From: Robiginitomaculum sp.
GTDB taxonomy: Bacteria; Pseudomonadota; Alphaproteobacteria; Caulobacterales; Maricaulaceae
Direction of reading: 5' to 3'
Assembly: GCA_021776525.1 (NCBI GenBank)
Contig: JAJFFT010000001.1
Span: 186,001 to 250,000 of the forward strand
Length of the DNA stretch: 64,000 nt
Position numbers and translations under genes: made by a program. Positions 43,040-54,100 of this stretch are shown here, in pieces (within the stretch, counting starts at the first letter, position 1; each line of letters starts with the position of its first letter). The notes under the pieces are model-generated. The model searched no databases. It was not told the origin of the DNA and saw only the letters and a program-made list of their open reading frames with translations.

Positions 43040-44746
43040 ATGTCCGTAACGGAAAGTTTGAACCCGACGCGCGATGATTTCGCGCAAATGCTTGACGCCA
43101 GCTTTGGTGGCAAGGAAATGCTGGAGGGCTATGTGGTCTCCGGTCTTGTGACTGCTGTTGAAAACGATGTGGTTATCGTTGACGTTGGCCTGAAAACCGA
43201 AGGCCGGATCCCGGTTCGCGAATTTATGTTCAATGGGGAACGTGAAGATGTGAAAGCCGGCGATAAAGTCGACGTCTATCTGGAACGGGTTGAAAATGCC
43301 CTTGGTGATGCGGTTCTGTCGCGCGAAAAAGCCCGCCGCGAGGAAGCCTGGGATCGCCTCGAAAAATCCCACGCCGCCGAAGAAACCGTCAACGGTGCTA
43401 TTATTGGCCGCGTCAAAGGCGGCTTTACGGTTGACCTTGGTGGCGCCAGCGCCTTCCTGCCAGGCAGCCAGGTTGATATTCGTCCGATCCGCGACGTAGG
43501 CCCATTGATGGGTATGGAACAACCTTTCGCCATCCTCAAAATGGACCGTCCACGGGGCAATATCGTTGTTTCCCGCCGCGCCATTTTGGAAGAATCACGT
43601 GCCGAACAACGTGCCGAGCTGATCAATCAGTTGCACGAAGGCGAAGTGCGCGAAGGTGTGGTTAAAAACATCACCGATTACGGTGCATTTGTTGATCTGG
43701 GCGGCATTGATGGCCTGTTGCACGTCACCGACATGAGCTGGCGTCGGGTCAATCACCCCAGCCAGGTTTTGAGTGTTGGCGACAAGATCGACGTTCAGAT
43801 TGTCAAGATCAATCCAGATAGCCAGCGCATTTCGCTGGGTATGAAACAATTGCAGGCTGATCCTTGGGAAGGCGTTGCCGCCAAATACCCGGTTGATGCC
43901 CGCTTTACCGGTCGTATCACCAATATCACCGAATATGGTGCCTTTGTTGAACTGGAACCTGGCATTGAAGGTCTGGTCCACGTCTCTGAAATGAGTTGGA
44001 CCAAAAAGAATGTCCATCCGGGCAAAATTGTGTCCACGTCACAGGAAGTTAATGTGGTGGTTCTGGACGTTGATCAGGACAAACGCCGCATCTCTTTGGG
44101 GATCAAGCAATGTGCTGATAACCCGTGGGATGCCTTTGCTATGGAACATCCGATCGGTTCGACCGTTGAGGGTGAAGTCAAAAACATTACCGAATTTGGC
44201 CTGTTCATCGGCCTTGATGGTATGATTGATGGCATGGCGCATTTGTCTGACCTGTCATGGGAAAAATCAGGCGACGAAGCTATTGCAGACTTCAAAAAAG
44301 GCGACATGGTCAAAGCCAAGGTGCTGGACATTGATACGGACAAGGAACGCGTCTCGCTGGGTATCAAACAGCTTTCCGGCGATCCAATGGACGAGGGCGG
44401 CTATTCACGCGGCGAAGTTCTGACCTGTGTGGTCAGCGAGATCACAACAGGTGGTATCGAGGTGACGTTGGGTGATGACGGCAAGGTTAAAGCCTTCATC
44501 CGTAAATCTGATCTGTCTCGTGATCGCAACGAGCAACGCCCTGACCGCTTTGCCGTTGGTGATAAGGTTGATGCCAAGGTGACCAGCGTTGATCGCTCTT
44601 CACGTCGTATCTCTTTGTCGATCAAAGCCATGGAAATGGATCAGGAAAAAGAGGCCATTGAACAATATGGTTCTTCTGACTCCGGCGCATCGCTGGGCGA
44701 TATTCTGGGCGAGGCTTTGAAAGGCCAAACCGACAAATCAGAATAG
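43040..44746 (+). CDS. rpsA: 30S ribosomal protein S1
   Basis: 568 residues from the ATG at 43040 (GGAG ten bases upstream). Six S1/OB-fold domains in tandem, each with the G-A-F-V-D/E-L core and a R-I-S-L-G-M/I-K-Q ending; the first two are divergent, as in other S1 proteins. Binds mRNA leaders during initiation. The 150 bases before it contain no gene and a GC-rich region that could fold as an autoregulatory leader, which I cannot define. A terminator follows at 44774. Confidence 0.97.
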   Translation: MSVTESLNPTRDDFAQMLDASFGGKEMLEGYVVSGLVTAVENDVVIVDVGLKTEGRIPVREFMFNGEREDVKAGDKVDVYLERVENALGDAVLSREKARREEAWDRLEKSHAAEETVNGAIIGRVKGGFTVDLGGASAFLPGSQVDIRPIRDVGPLMGMEQPFAILKMDRPRGNIVVSRRAILEESRAEQRAELINQLHEGEVREGVVKNITDYGAFVDLGGIDGLLHVTDMSWRRVNHPSQVLSVGDKIDVQIVKINPDSQRISLGMKQLQADPWEGVAAKYPVDARFTGRITNITEYGAFVELEPGIEGLVHVSEMSWTKKNVHPGKIVSTSQEVNVVVLDVDQDKRRISLGIKQCADNPWDAFAMEHPIGSTVEGEVKNITEFGLFIGLDGMIDGMAHLSDLSWEKSGDEAIADFKKGDMVKAKVLDIDTDKERVSLGIKQLSGDPMDEGGYSRGEVLTCVVSEITTGGIEVTLGDDGKVKAFIRKSDLSRDRNEQRPDRFAVGDKVDAKVTSVDRSSRRISLSIKAMEMDQEKEAIEQYGSSDSGASLGDILGEALKGQTDKSE

Positions 44747-44773
44747 ATTTTATTCTATAAGATCATTCAAGAA

Positions 44774-44801
44774 GGCCGGGCCCTGTGCCCGGTCTTTTTT
44801 T
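44774..44801 (+). terminator. Rho-independent terminator after rpsA
   Basis: Stem 44774-44781 with 44787-44794 (GGCCGGGC / GCCCGGTC, one G-T pair), five-base loop, then a run of seven T. 27 bases after the rpsA stop. Confidence 0.93.
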
Positions 44802-44922
44802 GTCTCGTATTAGTTTTTTCTAAAAAAGTCAGAGAATCCTCGCCCAACTGGTTGACGGCACGGGGATTCAAATGGCAAGTTCTCCCATTACGTGTGGGGC
44901 ACGGAAAAGGGCGGAATGGAAT

Positions 44923-45216
44923 ATGATCAAGTCTGAATTGATCAGTACATTGGTGGAAGAAAATCCACATCTTTATCAACGCGATATCGAAGTTATTGTT
45001 GCAACAGTGTTTGAAGAAATAACCAGGGCGCTGGAAAACGGCGATCGTGTGGAGCTGCGCGGCTTTGGCGCGTTTTCCGTACGGCACCGGGCCGAGCGTA
45101 CGGGGCGCAATCCGCGTTCTGGCACTTCTGTTGCCGTAAAGGCCAAAAGTGTACCGTTTTTCAAAGCCGGTAAAGAGTTGCGCGAGAAAGTCGACGCGGC
45201 CAAAGATAAAAAATAA
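44923..45216 (+). CDS. ihfB: Integration host factor beta subunit
   Basis: 97 residues from the ATG at 44923; an in-frame start at 44872 would add a leader with no family match. HU/IHF fold: [17 protein letters not shown], the DNA-binding arm motif [12 protein letters not shown] with the intercalating Pro, and [13 protein letters not shown]. Follows rpsA, the classic position of ihfB (himD). Bends DNA with IhfA, which is not in this window. Confidence 0.95.
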   Translation: MIKSELISTLVEENPHLYQRDIEVIVATVFEEITRALENGDRVELRGFGAFSVRHRAERTGRNPRSGTSVAVKAKSVPFFKAGKELREKVDAAKDKK

Positions 45217-45330
45217 AAACTGTTTCTACACTTTATTCATGTGTGATTTTAGTTGCGTTGGTTTTACGTAACTTGCTCGCTGCGCTTGTTTTGTGTTTAC
45301 TGATGAGGGAATCAAACACAGGGGGAGCGA

Positions 45331-45747
45331 ATGCTCAAAGAATTTAAAGATTTTGCCATGCGCGGCAATGTGATGGATATGGCCATCGGTATTATCATTG
45401 GCGCGGCTTTTGGACCGATTGTTAAATCACTGGTCAGCGATGTTATTATGCCGCCTATCGGGCTGCTGATGGGCAATGTTGATTTTTCAAACCTGCATAT
45501 TGCTCTTGATGGCCAATCCTATGCTACGCTGGCGGCCGCACAAGAAGCGGGCGCCGCGACAATCAATTATGGCGTGTTCATCAATACAGTGATCAACTTC
45601 ATCATCGTGGCTTTTGCAGTCTTTATGCTGGTCAAGGCAATGAATGCCGCCCAGAAAAAAGAAGAGGAAGCACCCAAGGCGCCGCCTGCTCCTCCCAAAG
45701 AAGAAGTCTTGCTCACCGAAATTCGCGATCTTCTGAAAAACAAATAA
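45331..45747 (+). CDS. mscL: Large-conductance mechanosensitive channel
   Basis: 138 residues. Opening [34 protein letters not shown] is the S1/TM1 gating helix of MscL; a periplasmic loop rich in Ala follows, then TM2 ([25 protein letters not shown]) and a charged proline-rich cytoplasmic helix with [12 protein letters not shown]-like end. Emergency release valve on hypo-osmotic shock. Ribosome site GGGGGAG. Single gene. Confidence 0.96.
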   Translation: MLKEFKDFAMRGNVMDMAIGIIIGAAFGPIVKSLVSDVIMPPIGLLMGNVDFSNLHIALDGQSYATLAAAQEAGAATINYGVFINTVINFIIVAFAVFMLVKAMNAAQKKEEEAPKAPPAPPKEEVLLTEIRDLLKNK

Positions 45748-45770
45748 TCTCTCATTATTGTGAGCATTAA

Positions 45771-45803
45771 AGACGCCGTGCGGGCTGGTCTCGCGCGGCG
45801 TCT
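45771..45803. other. Strong hairpin between mscL and trpF
   Basis: A 12-base stem (45771-45782 with 45792-45803, AGACGCCGTGCG / CGCGCGGCGTCT, one G-T pair) and a nine-base loop. It is not followed by a T run, so it is either a rho-dependent or RNA-stabilising end of the mscL transcript, or a structure before trpF. No Trp-codon-rich leader peptide is visible, so it is not an obvious trp attenuator. Confidence 0.6.
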
Positions 45804-45896
45804 GTGTTATGGGCTTTTGTTGCAAGGCCGTGCGCCATAAAGTGCGCCGCCAAGGGCATGGCCAGAGATCATTGCGGCCGGGAATATGGACAAAAA

Positions 45897-46547
45897 ATGG
45901 TGTATGTAAAAATATGTGGCCTGACAGAGCCAGCAGGCGTTGCGGCGGCTCTGGATGCTGGTGCAGATTATCTGGGCTTTGTGTTTACGCCGGACAGTCC
46001 ACGCTCCATCGCGCCGGCCGAGGCCGCGCAATTGGCCGAACCGGCACGTGGCAAAGCTAAAATCGTTGCCGTTCTGGTTAACCCTGGCGACAAATTGCTG
46101 CAAAAAGTGGTGCACCATCTGGCGCCGGACTATCTGCAATTACATGGACGGGAAAAACCAGAACGCGTCCGCACCATCTGGAAGAAATTTCATATTCCGG
46201 TGATCAAAGCTTTTGCGGTTTCCAATGGGCGCGATGTGGCCGACACAGCCCGTTATGCACGCACTGCGGCGATGTTTTTGCTGGATGCCAAAGCGCCAAA
46301 AGATACGGCCCAGGCGGGTGGTCATGGTGCGGCTTTTGACTGGTCAATTTTACAAGGGCAAAGCCTCGAAAAACACTGGTTACTGGCCGGTGGGTTAGAC
46401 CCTTCCAACATAGCCGCGGCCATTGCCCAGACCGGGGCCAAAGCCGTTGATGTGTCCAGTGGCGTTGAAAGCTCGCCCGGGGTGAAAGACCCACAAAAGA
46501 TTGCGGCTTTTATTGAAGCGGCCAAGGCATCTGGAGAAGAAAAGTGA
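45897..46547 (+). CDS. trpF: Phosphoribosylanthranilate isomerase
   Basis: 216 residues from the ATG at 45897. [12 protein letters not shown] with the catalytic Cys, [24 protein letters not shown] and the [11 protein letters not shown] phosphate site are diagnostic. Catalyses the PRA-to-CdRP isomerisation of tryptophan synthesis. First gene of trpF-trpB-trpA-accD-folC, all overlapping by a few bases. Confidence 0.95.
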   Translation: MVYVKICGLTEPAGVAAALDAGADYLGFVFTPDSPRSIAPAEAAQLAEPARGKAKIVAVLVNPGDKLLQKVVHHLAPDYLQLHGREKPERVRTIWKKFHIPVIKAFAVSNGRDVADTARYARTAAMFLLDAKAPKDTAQAGGHGAAFDWSILQGQSLEKHWLLAGGLDPSNIAAAIAQTGAKAVDVSSGVESSPGVKDPQKIAAFIEAAKASGEEK

Positions 46548-47755
46548 GCAAGGCCCCACAACAGGATATCTGGCCTGATGCGCGCGGCAGGTTCGGTGAG
46601 TTTGGCGGGCGTTATGTCGCCGAAACGTTGATGCCGCTGATTTTGGAGCTGGAAGGCGCGTGGGATGAGGCCCGCAATGACCCGGCTTTTACCGCACAAA
46701 TGGATGGTTTTTTACGCGATTATGTGGGCCGGCCCAGCGTGCTTTATCACGCTGAACGGCTCTCCGAAGAGTTTGGCGGGGCTAAAATCTGGCTCAAACG
46801 TGATGAACTGAACCATACCGGATCGCACAAAATCAATAATTGCCTTGGGCAGGTCTTGCTGGCCAAACGCATGGGCAAAACCCGTATCATTGCCGAAACC
46901 GGGGCCGGGCAGCACGGGGTGGCCACGGCTACACTGGCGGCACGATTTGGCCTGCCATGTGTGGTGTTTATGGGGGCCACGGATATTGAACGCCAGCAAC
47001 CCAATGTGTTCCGCATGAAATTACTGGGCGCAGAGGTGGTGCCGGTCACCTCAGGCACCGGCACGTTAAAAGACGCGATGAACGAAGCCCTGCGTGATTG
47101 GGTGACCCATGTGGACGAGACGTTCTATGTGATCGGCACAGCCGCCGGGCCGCACCCTTATCCGCATATGGTGCGCACCTTTCAGTCGGTGATTGGCCGC
47201 GAGGCACGGGCGCAAATTCTGGAACGCGAAGGCCGTCTGCCCGATGCTTGCGTCGCCTGCATTGGGGGCGGGTCGAACGCCATCGGCCTGTTTCACGCCT
47301 TTGTGCCCGATGAGAACGTGCGCCTGATTGGCGTAGAGGCCGCCGGTAAGGGCATTGAAACCGGCAAGCACGCCGCCTCACTTAAAGGCGGGGCGCCCGG
47401 CGTGTTGCACGGCAATCGGACTTATCTTTTGCAAGATAAAGATGGGCAAATCACCGATGCGCATTCCATTTCCGCCGGTCTGGATTATCCGGGTATCGGG
47501 CCAGAACACGCCTATTTAAATGATATTGGCCGCGCCGAATATGTTAGTGCCACCGATAAGGAGGCGTTGGACATGTTTCAACTTTGCGCCAAACTGGAGG
47601 GGATTATCCCGGCGCTGGAGCCTGCCCATGCGTTGGCGCGCGTTGCCGATTTGGCGCGCGAATTGGGCCCCAAAGGCCTGATCATCATGAATATGTGCGG
47701 GCGCGGCGACAAGGATGTGTTTGCCGTGGCCGGGCATTTGGGGGTGGAAATATGA
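46544..47755 (+). CDS. trpB: Tryptophan synthase beta chain
   Basis: 403 residues from a GTG overlapping the trpF stop (GTGA). Typical opening [21 protein letters not shown]-lysine motif [20 protein letters not shown], and [13 protein letters not shown] for the phosphate of PLP. Joins indole and serine. Its stop overlaps the trpA start (ATGA). Confidence 0.97.
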   Translation: MSKAPQQDIWPDARGRFGEFGGRYVAETLMPLILELEGAWDEARNDPAFTAQMDGFLRDYVGRPSVLYHAERLSEEFGGAKIWLKRDELNHTGSHKINNCLGQVLLAKRMGKTRIIAETGAGQHGVATATLAARFGLPCVVFMGATDIERQQPNVFRMKLLGAEVVPVTSGTGTLKDAMNEALRDWVTHVDETFYVIGTAAGPHPYPHMVRTFQSVIGREARAQILEREGRLPDACVACIGGGSNAIGLFHAFVPDENVRLIGVEAAGKGIETGKHAASLKGGAPGVLHGNRTYLLQDKDGQITDAHSISAGLDYPGIGPEHAYLNDIGRAEYVSATDKEALDMFQLCAKLEGIIPALEPAHALARVADLARELGPKGLIIMNMCGRGDKDVFAVAGHLGVEI

Positions 47756-48579
47756 GCACGCCCCTCACCGGCGCGGCGCGCCTAGAAGCGCGTTTTGCCA
47801 TGCGCAAGGCACAAAACCAGGCCGCCTTTATTGCCTATATTATGGGCGGTGATCCGGATGTTAAATCTGCGCAAAATTTACTGGATGGATTGCCAGATGC
47901 CGGGGCCGATGTGATTGAACTGGGGCTTCCCTTTACGGACCCGATGGCCGATGGCCCGGCTATTCAGGCCGCTGCGCTGCGCGCATTAAACGCCGGGGTG
48001 CGCACCAAAGACGTTTTGGCCATGGCGGCAAAGTTTCGCAAAAAAGACGTGACCACGCCGCTGATCGTTATGGGTTATTACAATCCGATCCATCATATGG
48101 GCTGCGAAGCCTTTACCACGGCCTGCATAGAGTCGGGCGTGGATGGGGCGATTATTGTGGACCTGCCCCCCGAGGAGGATGCGCCCCTGCGCGCTGCCTT
48201 TGATGGGGCGGGACTGGCGCTCATTCGTCTGGCCACACCGACCACCGATGACCAGCGCCTGCCCACTGTGGTCGCTGGCACATCGGGCTTTGTCTATTAT
48301 GTTTCAGTGGCCGGGATAACTGGCGCTTTGGTGCCGGACGCCGACCCGGTGGAACGCGCCGTGAGGCGTATTCGCAATGCCAGCGGCCTTCCGGTTGCAG
48401 TGGGATTTGGCATCAAGACCGAAGAAAAAGCCGCCCAGATTGCCCGCGTCGCCGATGGGGTGGTGGTTGGCAGCGCCATAGTCGACGCCATGGCGCAAAA
48501 TGGTGTAGAACACGCTCTGGAATTAACGCGGCATCTCAGCAATGCCGTGCACACTGCGCGAGAAGAGGCCGCACAATGA
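47752..48579 (+). CDS. trpA: Tryptophan synthase alpha chain
   Basis: 275 residues from the ATG at 47752. Contains [30 protein letters not shown] with the catalytic Glu and Asp of TrpA, and [11 protein letters not shown]. Cleaves indole-3-glycerol phosphate and passes indole to TrpB. Starts in the trpB stop and overlaps accD by four bases. Confidence 0.96.
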   Translation: MSTPLTGAARLEARFAMRKAQNQAAFIAYIMGGDPDVKSAQNLLDGLPDAGADVIELGLPFTDPMADGPAIQAAALRALNAGVRTKDVLAMAAKFRKKDVTTPLIVMGYYNPIHHMGCEAFTTACIESGVDGAIIVDLPPEEDAPLRAAFDGAGLALIRLATPTTDDQRLPTVVAGTSGFVYYVSVAGITGALVPDADPVERAVRRIRNASGLPVAVGFGIKTEEKAAQIARVADGVVVGSAIVDAMAQNGVEHALELTRHLSNAVHTAREEAAQ

Positions 48580-49439
48580 ATACCAGAAACTGGCTCGATC
48601 GTCTGACCCCGCCGGGGATGAAGAAAATCTTTTCCAAGCGTGACACCCCGGAAAACCTCTGGGTTAAGTGTCCGCTGTCTGGCGAAATGGTCTTTCAAGA
48701 AGATCTGGTTGCCGGTCTTTATGTGACACCGGCCGGGCATCATATGCGCATCGGGGCCAAAACCCGCTTTGCGCTGACCTTTGATAATGGCGAATATGAA
48801 AATATTCCGGTTCCTGCTGTTGCTATGGACCCGCTAAAATTTCGCGACGACAAGAAATATACTGACCGGTTAAAAGCGGCGCGGGCCAAAACCGATGAAG
48901 AAGACGCCATCAGCGTCGGTGTCGGCAGCATTGACGGGGTAAAGGCCGTTGTTTTCGTACAAGATTTTGCCTTTATGGGTGGCTCATTGGGCATGGCGGC
49001 TGGCGAAGGTTTTATCACCGCCGCCGAAGAGGCGCTGAAACGCAAATTGCCACTGATTGCGGTGATTGCCTCTGGCGGGGCACGGATGCAGGAAGGCGCA
49101 CTGTCGCTGATGCAAATGCCGCGCACCACCCTGTTGGTCAATGATCTGAACGCGGCGCGCCTGCCTTATATTGTCGTGCTGACCGATCCGACGTCGGGCG
49201 GGGTGACGGCGTCTTATGCCATGCTGGGTGATGTACATATTGCTGAACCACGGGCGCTGATCTGTTTTTCCGGGCCGCGGGTGATTGAACAAACCATTCG
49301 CGAAAAATTACCCGAAGGGGCCCAACGCTCTGAATATTTGCTGGACAAGGGCATGGTTGATGCGGTGGTTGATCGGCGCGAGCTGAAAGCCTACCTCGCC
49401 AATTTGATTACCATGCTGCGCGGGAACAAAGCCGCTTGA
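48576..49439 (+). CDS. accD: Acetyl-CoA carboxylase carboxyltransferase beta subunit
   Basis: 287 residues. The crotonase-like core is intact ([51 protein letters not shown]). The N-terminal zinc ribbon of E. coli AccD is reduced: of the four cysteines only Cys32 is left in [10 protein letters not shown], and the second pair is replaced in [11 protein letters not shown]. This loss is usual in alphaproteobacteria, so the protein should still be functional. It makes malonyl-CoA with AccA/B/C. In the trp transcript and overlapped at its end by folC. Confidence 0.96.
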   Translation: MNTRNWLDRLTPPGMKKIFSKRDTPENLWVKCPLSGEMVFQEDLVAGLYVTPAGHHMRIGAKTRFALTFDNGEYENIPVPAVAMDPLKFRDDKKYTDRLKAARAKTDEEDAISVGVGSIDGVKAVVFVQDFAFMGGSLGMAAGEGFITAAEEALKRKLPLIAVIASGGARMQEGALSLMQMPRTTLLVNDLNAARLPYIVVLTDPTSGGVTASYAMLGDVHIAEPRALICFSGPRVIEQTIREKLPEGAQRSEYLLDKGMVDAVVDRRELKAYLANLITMLRGNKAA

Positions 49440-50707
49440 GCGTAAAGCTGCGTATAAAACAGGCCCTTGGCCGCTTTAACGCGCTGCATCAAAACGACAT
49501 TGATTTGGGGCTAGACCGGGTGCGGGCGCTTCTCAAGCGTCTTGATGACCCGCATCTGAAACTCCCCCCTACCATTCATGTGGCCGGGACCAATGGTAAA
49601 GGCTCGACCATTGCCATGCTGGGGGCCATGGCGAAGGCGGCGGGCCTGCGTGCCCATATCCATACCAGTCCGCATCTGGTGCGGCTTAACGAGCGTTTTG
49701 TGATCGCCGGTACGCCGATCAGCGATGCGGCGCTGGCGGATGTCCTTGAAGAGGTCGAGCGTATCAATGATGGCGCTGCGGCCACCCAGTTTGAGCTTTT
49801 GATTGCCGCGATGTTTTTGGCCTTTGCGCGCGCGCCCGCAGACGTTGCATTGATCGAAGTGGGCCTGGGTGGGGAATTTGATGCGACTAACGTGCTGGAC
49901 AATCCAGCCTTGTGTCTGATCACGCCGATTGCCCATGACCATGCCAATTTTCTGGGCGATGAAATGACTGGCATTGCCCGCGCCAAAGCCGGGATCATCA
50001 AGACCGGCGTGCCGGTTTTCAGCGCCCGCCAAAACGATACTGCTCGCGATGTGATAGAGCGCACCGCCGCCCGTGCTCGTGCGCCCTTGCGCATTATGGG
50101 CGAAGACATGCAGACCCGCGCCGAGGATGGCCGCCTGATCTATGAGGATGAACAGCAATTGCTGGACCTGCCCTTACCGCGGCTTTTGGGCGACCACCAG
50201 GTGGACAATGCCGGTCTTGCGGTGGCGGCGGCCCTGCATCTGGGCTGGGATCATCAGGCGATAGCCAAAGGCTTGGAATGCGTACACTGGCCGGGCCGCA
50301 TGCAATCTTTGCATCACCCTTTGGCCGTGCAAGTCATTGTCGATGGGGCGCACAACCCCCATGCGGCGCGGGCGCTGGTTGCCGCTTTGACGGTGATCCA
50401 GCGCCGCGATCCGCGTCCGCTTGTGCTGATAATTGGTCTGCAAAACACCAAGGATGCGGTCCGGTTTTTTGAGGCGTTCAAAGCATTGGACCCGCATGTG
50501 ATTTGCGTATCAGTGCCGGATGCACCGTATCCAATGCCCTTGGCTGATATGCAGGCTGCGGCGAAAAAGGCGGGCTTTGATGCGCGTATTGCCGCCGATA
50601 TAGATGCTGCATTTAAGATGGCATTGGACACAAAAAAAGAGCCGCGCATCGTGACGTGCGGCTCTTTATATCTTGCAGGCGCCGTATTGGCGCGAAACGG
50701 TCTTTAA
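49436..50707 (+). CDS. folC: Bifunctional folylpolyglutamate/dihydrofolate synthase
   Basis: 423 residues from a TTG that overlaps the accD stop. Mur-ligase family motifs: [15 protein letters not shown] (P-loop), [24 protein letters not shown] and the C-terminal [13 protein letters not shown]. Adds glutamates to folates. Ends tail-to-tail with trxA, the two stop codons sharing four bases (50704-50707). Confidence 0.95.
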   Translation: MSVKLRIKQALGRFNALHQNDIDLGLDRVRALLKRLDDPHLKLPPTIHVAGTNGKGSTIAMLGAMAKAAGLRAHIHTSPHLVRLNERFVIAGTPISDAALADVLEEVERINDGAAATQFELLIAAMFLAFARAPADVALIEVGLGGEFDATNVLDNPALCLITPIAHDHANFLGDEMTGIARAKAGIIKTGVPVFSARQNDTARDVIERTAARARAPLRIMGEDMQTRAEDGRLIYEDEQQLLDLPLPRLLGDHQVDNAGLAVAAALHLGWDHQAIAKGLECVHWPGRMQSLHHPLAVQVIVDGAHNPHAARALVAALTVIQRRDPRPLVLIIGLQNTKDAVRFFEAFKALDPHVICVSVPDAPYPMPLADMQAAAKKAGFDARIAADIDAAFKMALDTKKEPRIVTCGSLYLAGAVLARNGL

Positions 50708-51033
50708 GCGGCGTTTACCGCGCTATTCAACCATTCGGAAATTTTACTTTTGGGCATGGCACCAACTTTGGTGGCCGAGACCTGACCGTTTTGGAACAAC
50801 ATCAGGGTCGGGATGCCGCGCACGCCATATTTGCTGGGCACGCCGGGGTTTTCATCAATATTGACCTTGGCAATCGTGACCTTGCCGCCCATTTCTGCGC
50901 CAAGCTCTTCTAAAAGCGGGCCAATCTGTTTGCAGGGACCACACCATTCGGCCCAAAAATCCACAAGCACAGGACCTTCAGCGCTCAAAACATCAGCTTC
51001 AAAACTTTCATCACTTACGGCAATGGTCGACAT
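50704..51033 (-). CDS. trxA: Thioredoxin 1
   Basis: 109 residues. Active site WAEWCGPCK (Cys31, Cys34), the buried Asp in VDFWAEW and cis-Pro in [12 protein letters not shown]. Cytosolic disulfide reductant. No terminator is visible between it and folC; the genes converge with a four-base overlap. Confidence 0.97.
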   Translation of the reverse strand: MSTIAVSDESFEADVLSAEGPVLVDFWAEWCGPCKQIGPLLEELGAEMGGKVTIAKVNIDENPGVPSKYGVRGIPTLMLFQNGQVSATKVGAMPKSKISEWLNSAVNAA

Positions 51034-51107
51034 GGGCGAACTCCTTAAATCAGGACAGGTGTGATTCCACCTGCACCCCCGCTAGCTAGGGATGCAAAGG
51101 CCCCGCG

Positions 51108-54100
51108 TCAAGGTTTGACACGGTTTTCAATGGCCTGATCCAGTAAACTGTCTGCGAGCGTCATCAGGTTTGGTCCATCGGTCCAGAGCAGCGCACAACG
51201 TACGGTGCGCGTTGGCCACACATCACGCAACAAGGCGCGATAGGCCGCCATCTGGCGTAAATAGACGCCGGAGACCTGATCGGCCTTTTGGGCTGGTGGG
51301 CGATTGGATTTGAAATCCACCACCAAAACTTCGCTATCGGTGACCACCATGCGGTCAATTTGTCCGGCCAGCGTTAATGGCTCTCCGCCGACAATAACGC
51401 GTCCCGATATCGGCAGTTCAGCCCGGCTTTGGGGGCCAAAAATGGCGGCAAATTCAGGATGATCAAGGACATTGAAAACCGCATTCACAATGCTCTGGCG
51501 CTGGGTCTCATCCAGATCGGCCTGCGCCCCAAGATAGTTTTGCGCGGCCACCCGTCGTTTGTCATGGGGCAGATCGGGCAGGGATTGCAACAGGGTATGG
51601 ATCAGCAGCCCGCGTCTGAAACGCGCCGTGCCGCCATCAGCCAGCGGTGAAAGTACTACAGCGCCCTCGTCCTCATCCTCCAGCCAGCGCGACGGCGCAA
51701 CACGGCGCGGCGCCGGGCTTTGCCGGGGCAGGGGCGTTCTGGCCCAACCGGGCAGATCGTTGGTGTCATGTTTCAGCTCGTGAGTGCGATCATCCGTGCA
51801 TGTTGGATCAGGGCCAAAGCGTCTGGCCTTCAAGGTGTCGGTAACCTCGAAATCAGTGATCGCGCCCTGGGTTTGCAGACGCGCAAAGGCGTTGGCACAA
51901 TGGGCGTACCAGCTTTCATCGTGTATTTTGCCCTCACCCCGGCCCATTTTGGCGCCACAAATAACCAGACGGTCCTGCGCCCGGGTCATGGCCACATAAA
52001 GCAGGCGTTGCTGTTCCTGTGCTTCGCGCAGGGCTGCGCGTTCGCGGATGTGCTGACAGACCTCTGGGTCATTGTCCTTTTTTGGTGACCAGAAGAACGT
52101 GTCATCGGCGTCAAACATCAGGCCGCTATCTTTGGACCTTGTCGGCCCCTTGGCGGTGTCGGGCAGGATCACCAATGGCGCTTCCAGCCCCTTGGCTCCG
52201 TGCACGGTCATCACCCGCACCGCATTGCCGGCGGCTTCCATCTCGCGCTTGATTTGGGTGTCATCGCCGAGCATTTGGGCAATAAAGCGTGCCAATGCCG
52301 GGCCTTGTTCGTTCTGGTGGATCAGGGCTTTGGATAAAAACTCCCGCACCGGGTCTTCAGCTTCCAGTCCCAACCGCGCATAGAGCCGCCGGGCATAACT
52401 TTCGCCGCTGGCGCTGGGCGCATAGAGCAGTGTGGCAAAAAACGAAAATGGAGACGCATTGCCAGCCATATCCCGCAAACGCGCCATCAGATTTTTAGCC
52501 TCAAAGAAGCGTGGATCATCGCTGTTTTGCAAGGCTGCGCTCAGGCTTTGTCCATTGGGGCGTGGGCTGGCCAGATCAAACAAGGCCTGATCGTCAATGA
52601 TCGCATGACGGGCTTCAGCGGGCTGTAGAAAAGGACTTTTCAGAAATTCTGCCAGCGACAGATCGTCATCGTTCAAAAGCGTGGCTTTGGCGGTGCTGAT
52701 CAAGTCGCGCACAGCGGTTTGTTCGCCCAACACCATGCGATCGGCCCCGGCCACGGCAATGGCGTTCAGTTTTAATTGGCGAATAATCTCCTCGAACAAG
52801 CCGCCGGTACGGCTGCGTACAAGGATCATAATATCGCCCGGCTCTATGGGGCGCGTCTTCCAGCCCTGATCGGTTTTTTCACTGATCATCTCGCCTGCGG
52901 CGATCCAGCGGGCAATTTGGCGGGCGATGGTGGCGGCCAGCTGGTTACGGGCGCTTTGCGTGCCTTGCGCATCGACCGGTGCGGCGGGGTCTTCGGGTTC
53001 TGGCTCTGGTGGGCGGGGGATGGCATCCCACAATTCGACGCTGCCATGGGTGTCGCCGCGTTGGGCCTGATGGGGCACGTAATCCACAAAGCCGGGTGAT
53101 GTTGTGGACGTTTGATGTTCGGCATAATCCGCCGGATCGCCCTCAAACTTGGTTTCAGGCGCGGGACCAATGAAGGGTGAAAACGTCTCGTCCACCATAG
53201 CCAGAACTTGTACGGTCGATCGCCATGATAGTGATAATTCGGGCAGGCAAAACCGGCTTTGCCGCTCCGCCGTCAAAGCCAATAAGCGTTTTGCCTCGTC
53301 TTTGAAAATCCCCGGATTGGCCCCCTGAAACGAATAAATGGATTGTTTGGGGTCGCCCACGGCAAAAAGCGTACGGGTTTCATCAGAAGCGCCAACACCT
53401 GCAAAAAATTCGGCGCTCAAACGGCGGATCAGCTCCCATTGGCCATCGCTATTGTCTTGGGCCTCGTCAACCAGAATGTGCGACAAATTATAATCGAGCT
53501 TATAAAGTACCCATTGGGCCGCATCGGAATGCTCGACCAGGGTCACGCTTTTCTCGATCAGGTCATCAAAATCCAGCGCGCCCATACTGGCTTTGGCGGC
53601 GCTGAACGCGCGGTGAAATGCTGCGCTTAAGACCAGTGCCGCACGGGTGTTTTGCAATACGGTTGCGGCATTGATGCGTGCCCGAATGGCCAACAGATCT
53701 TCCTGCATTTCGCTCACAGAATTCGCCAACCAGTCATGGCTTTTTTTAATGGGTGCTGTTGGCAGGTGCTTGGGCGGCGTGCCACTTAGGGTAAAAAAAC
53801 CTTTCCACAGGTGGTCAAACGCAAGGTGTCTGTCGACAATTTTGGCGCTCTGGAGAATTGCCGCGGAACACTTTTTATCGCCGGCTCCACCATTTCTGAG
53901 CGTTTCAGCGATATGCTTTAACTGGTCATGATCAAGCCCATTCCACCCGGCTTCGGCTTCGCTTTGCGCGGTGGCGTCCGTCGCAACCCCCAAATGCGCC
54001 GCGCTCAGCGCCACAGCTCCGCCAATACCGCCGTGTTGGTTGATTAAAGCGGCTATTTTGCGTCCGTCTTTTTGTGCAAAGAAATAAAGATCATCCAGCT

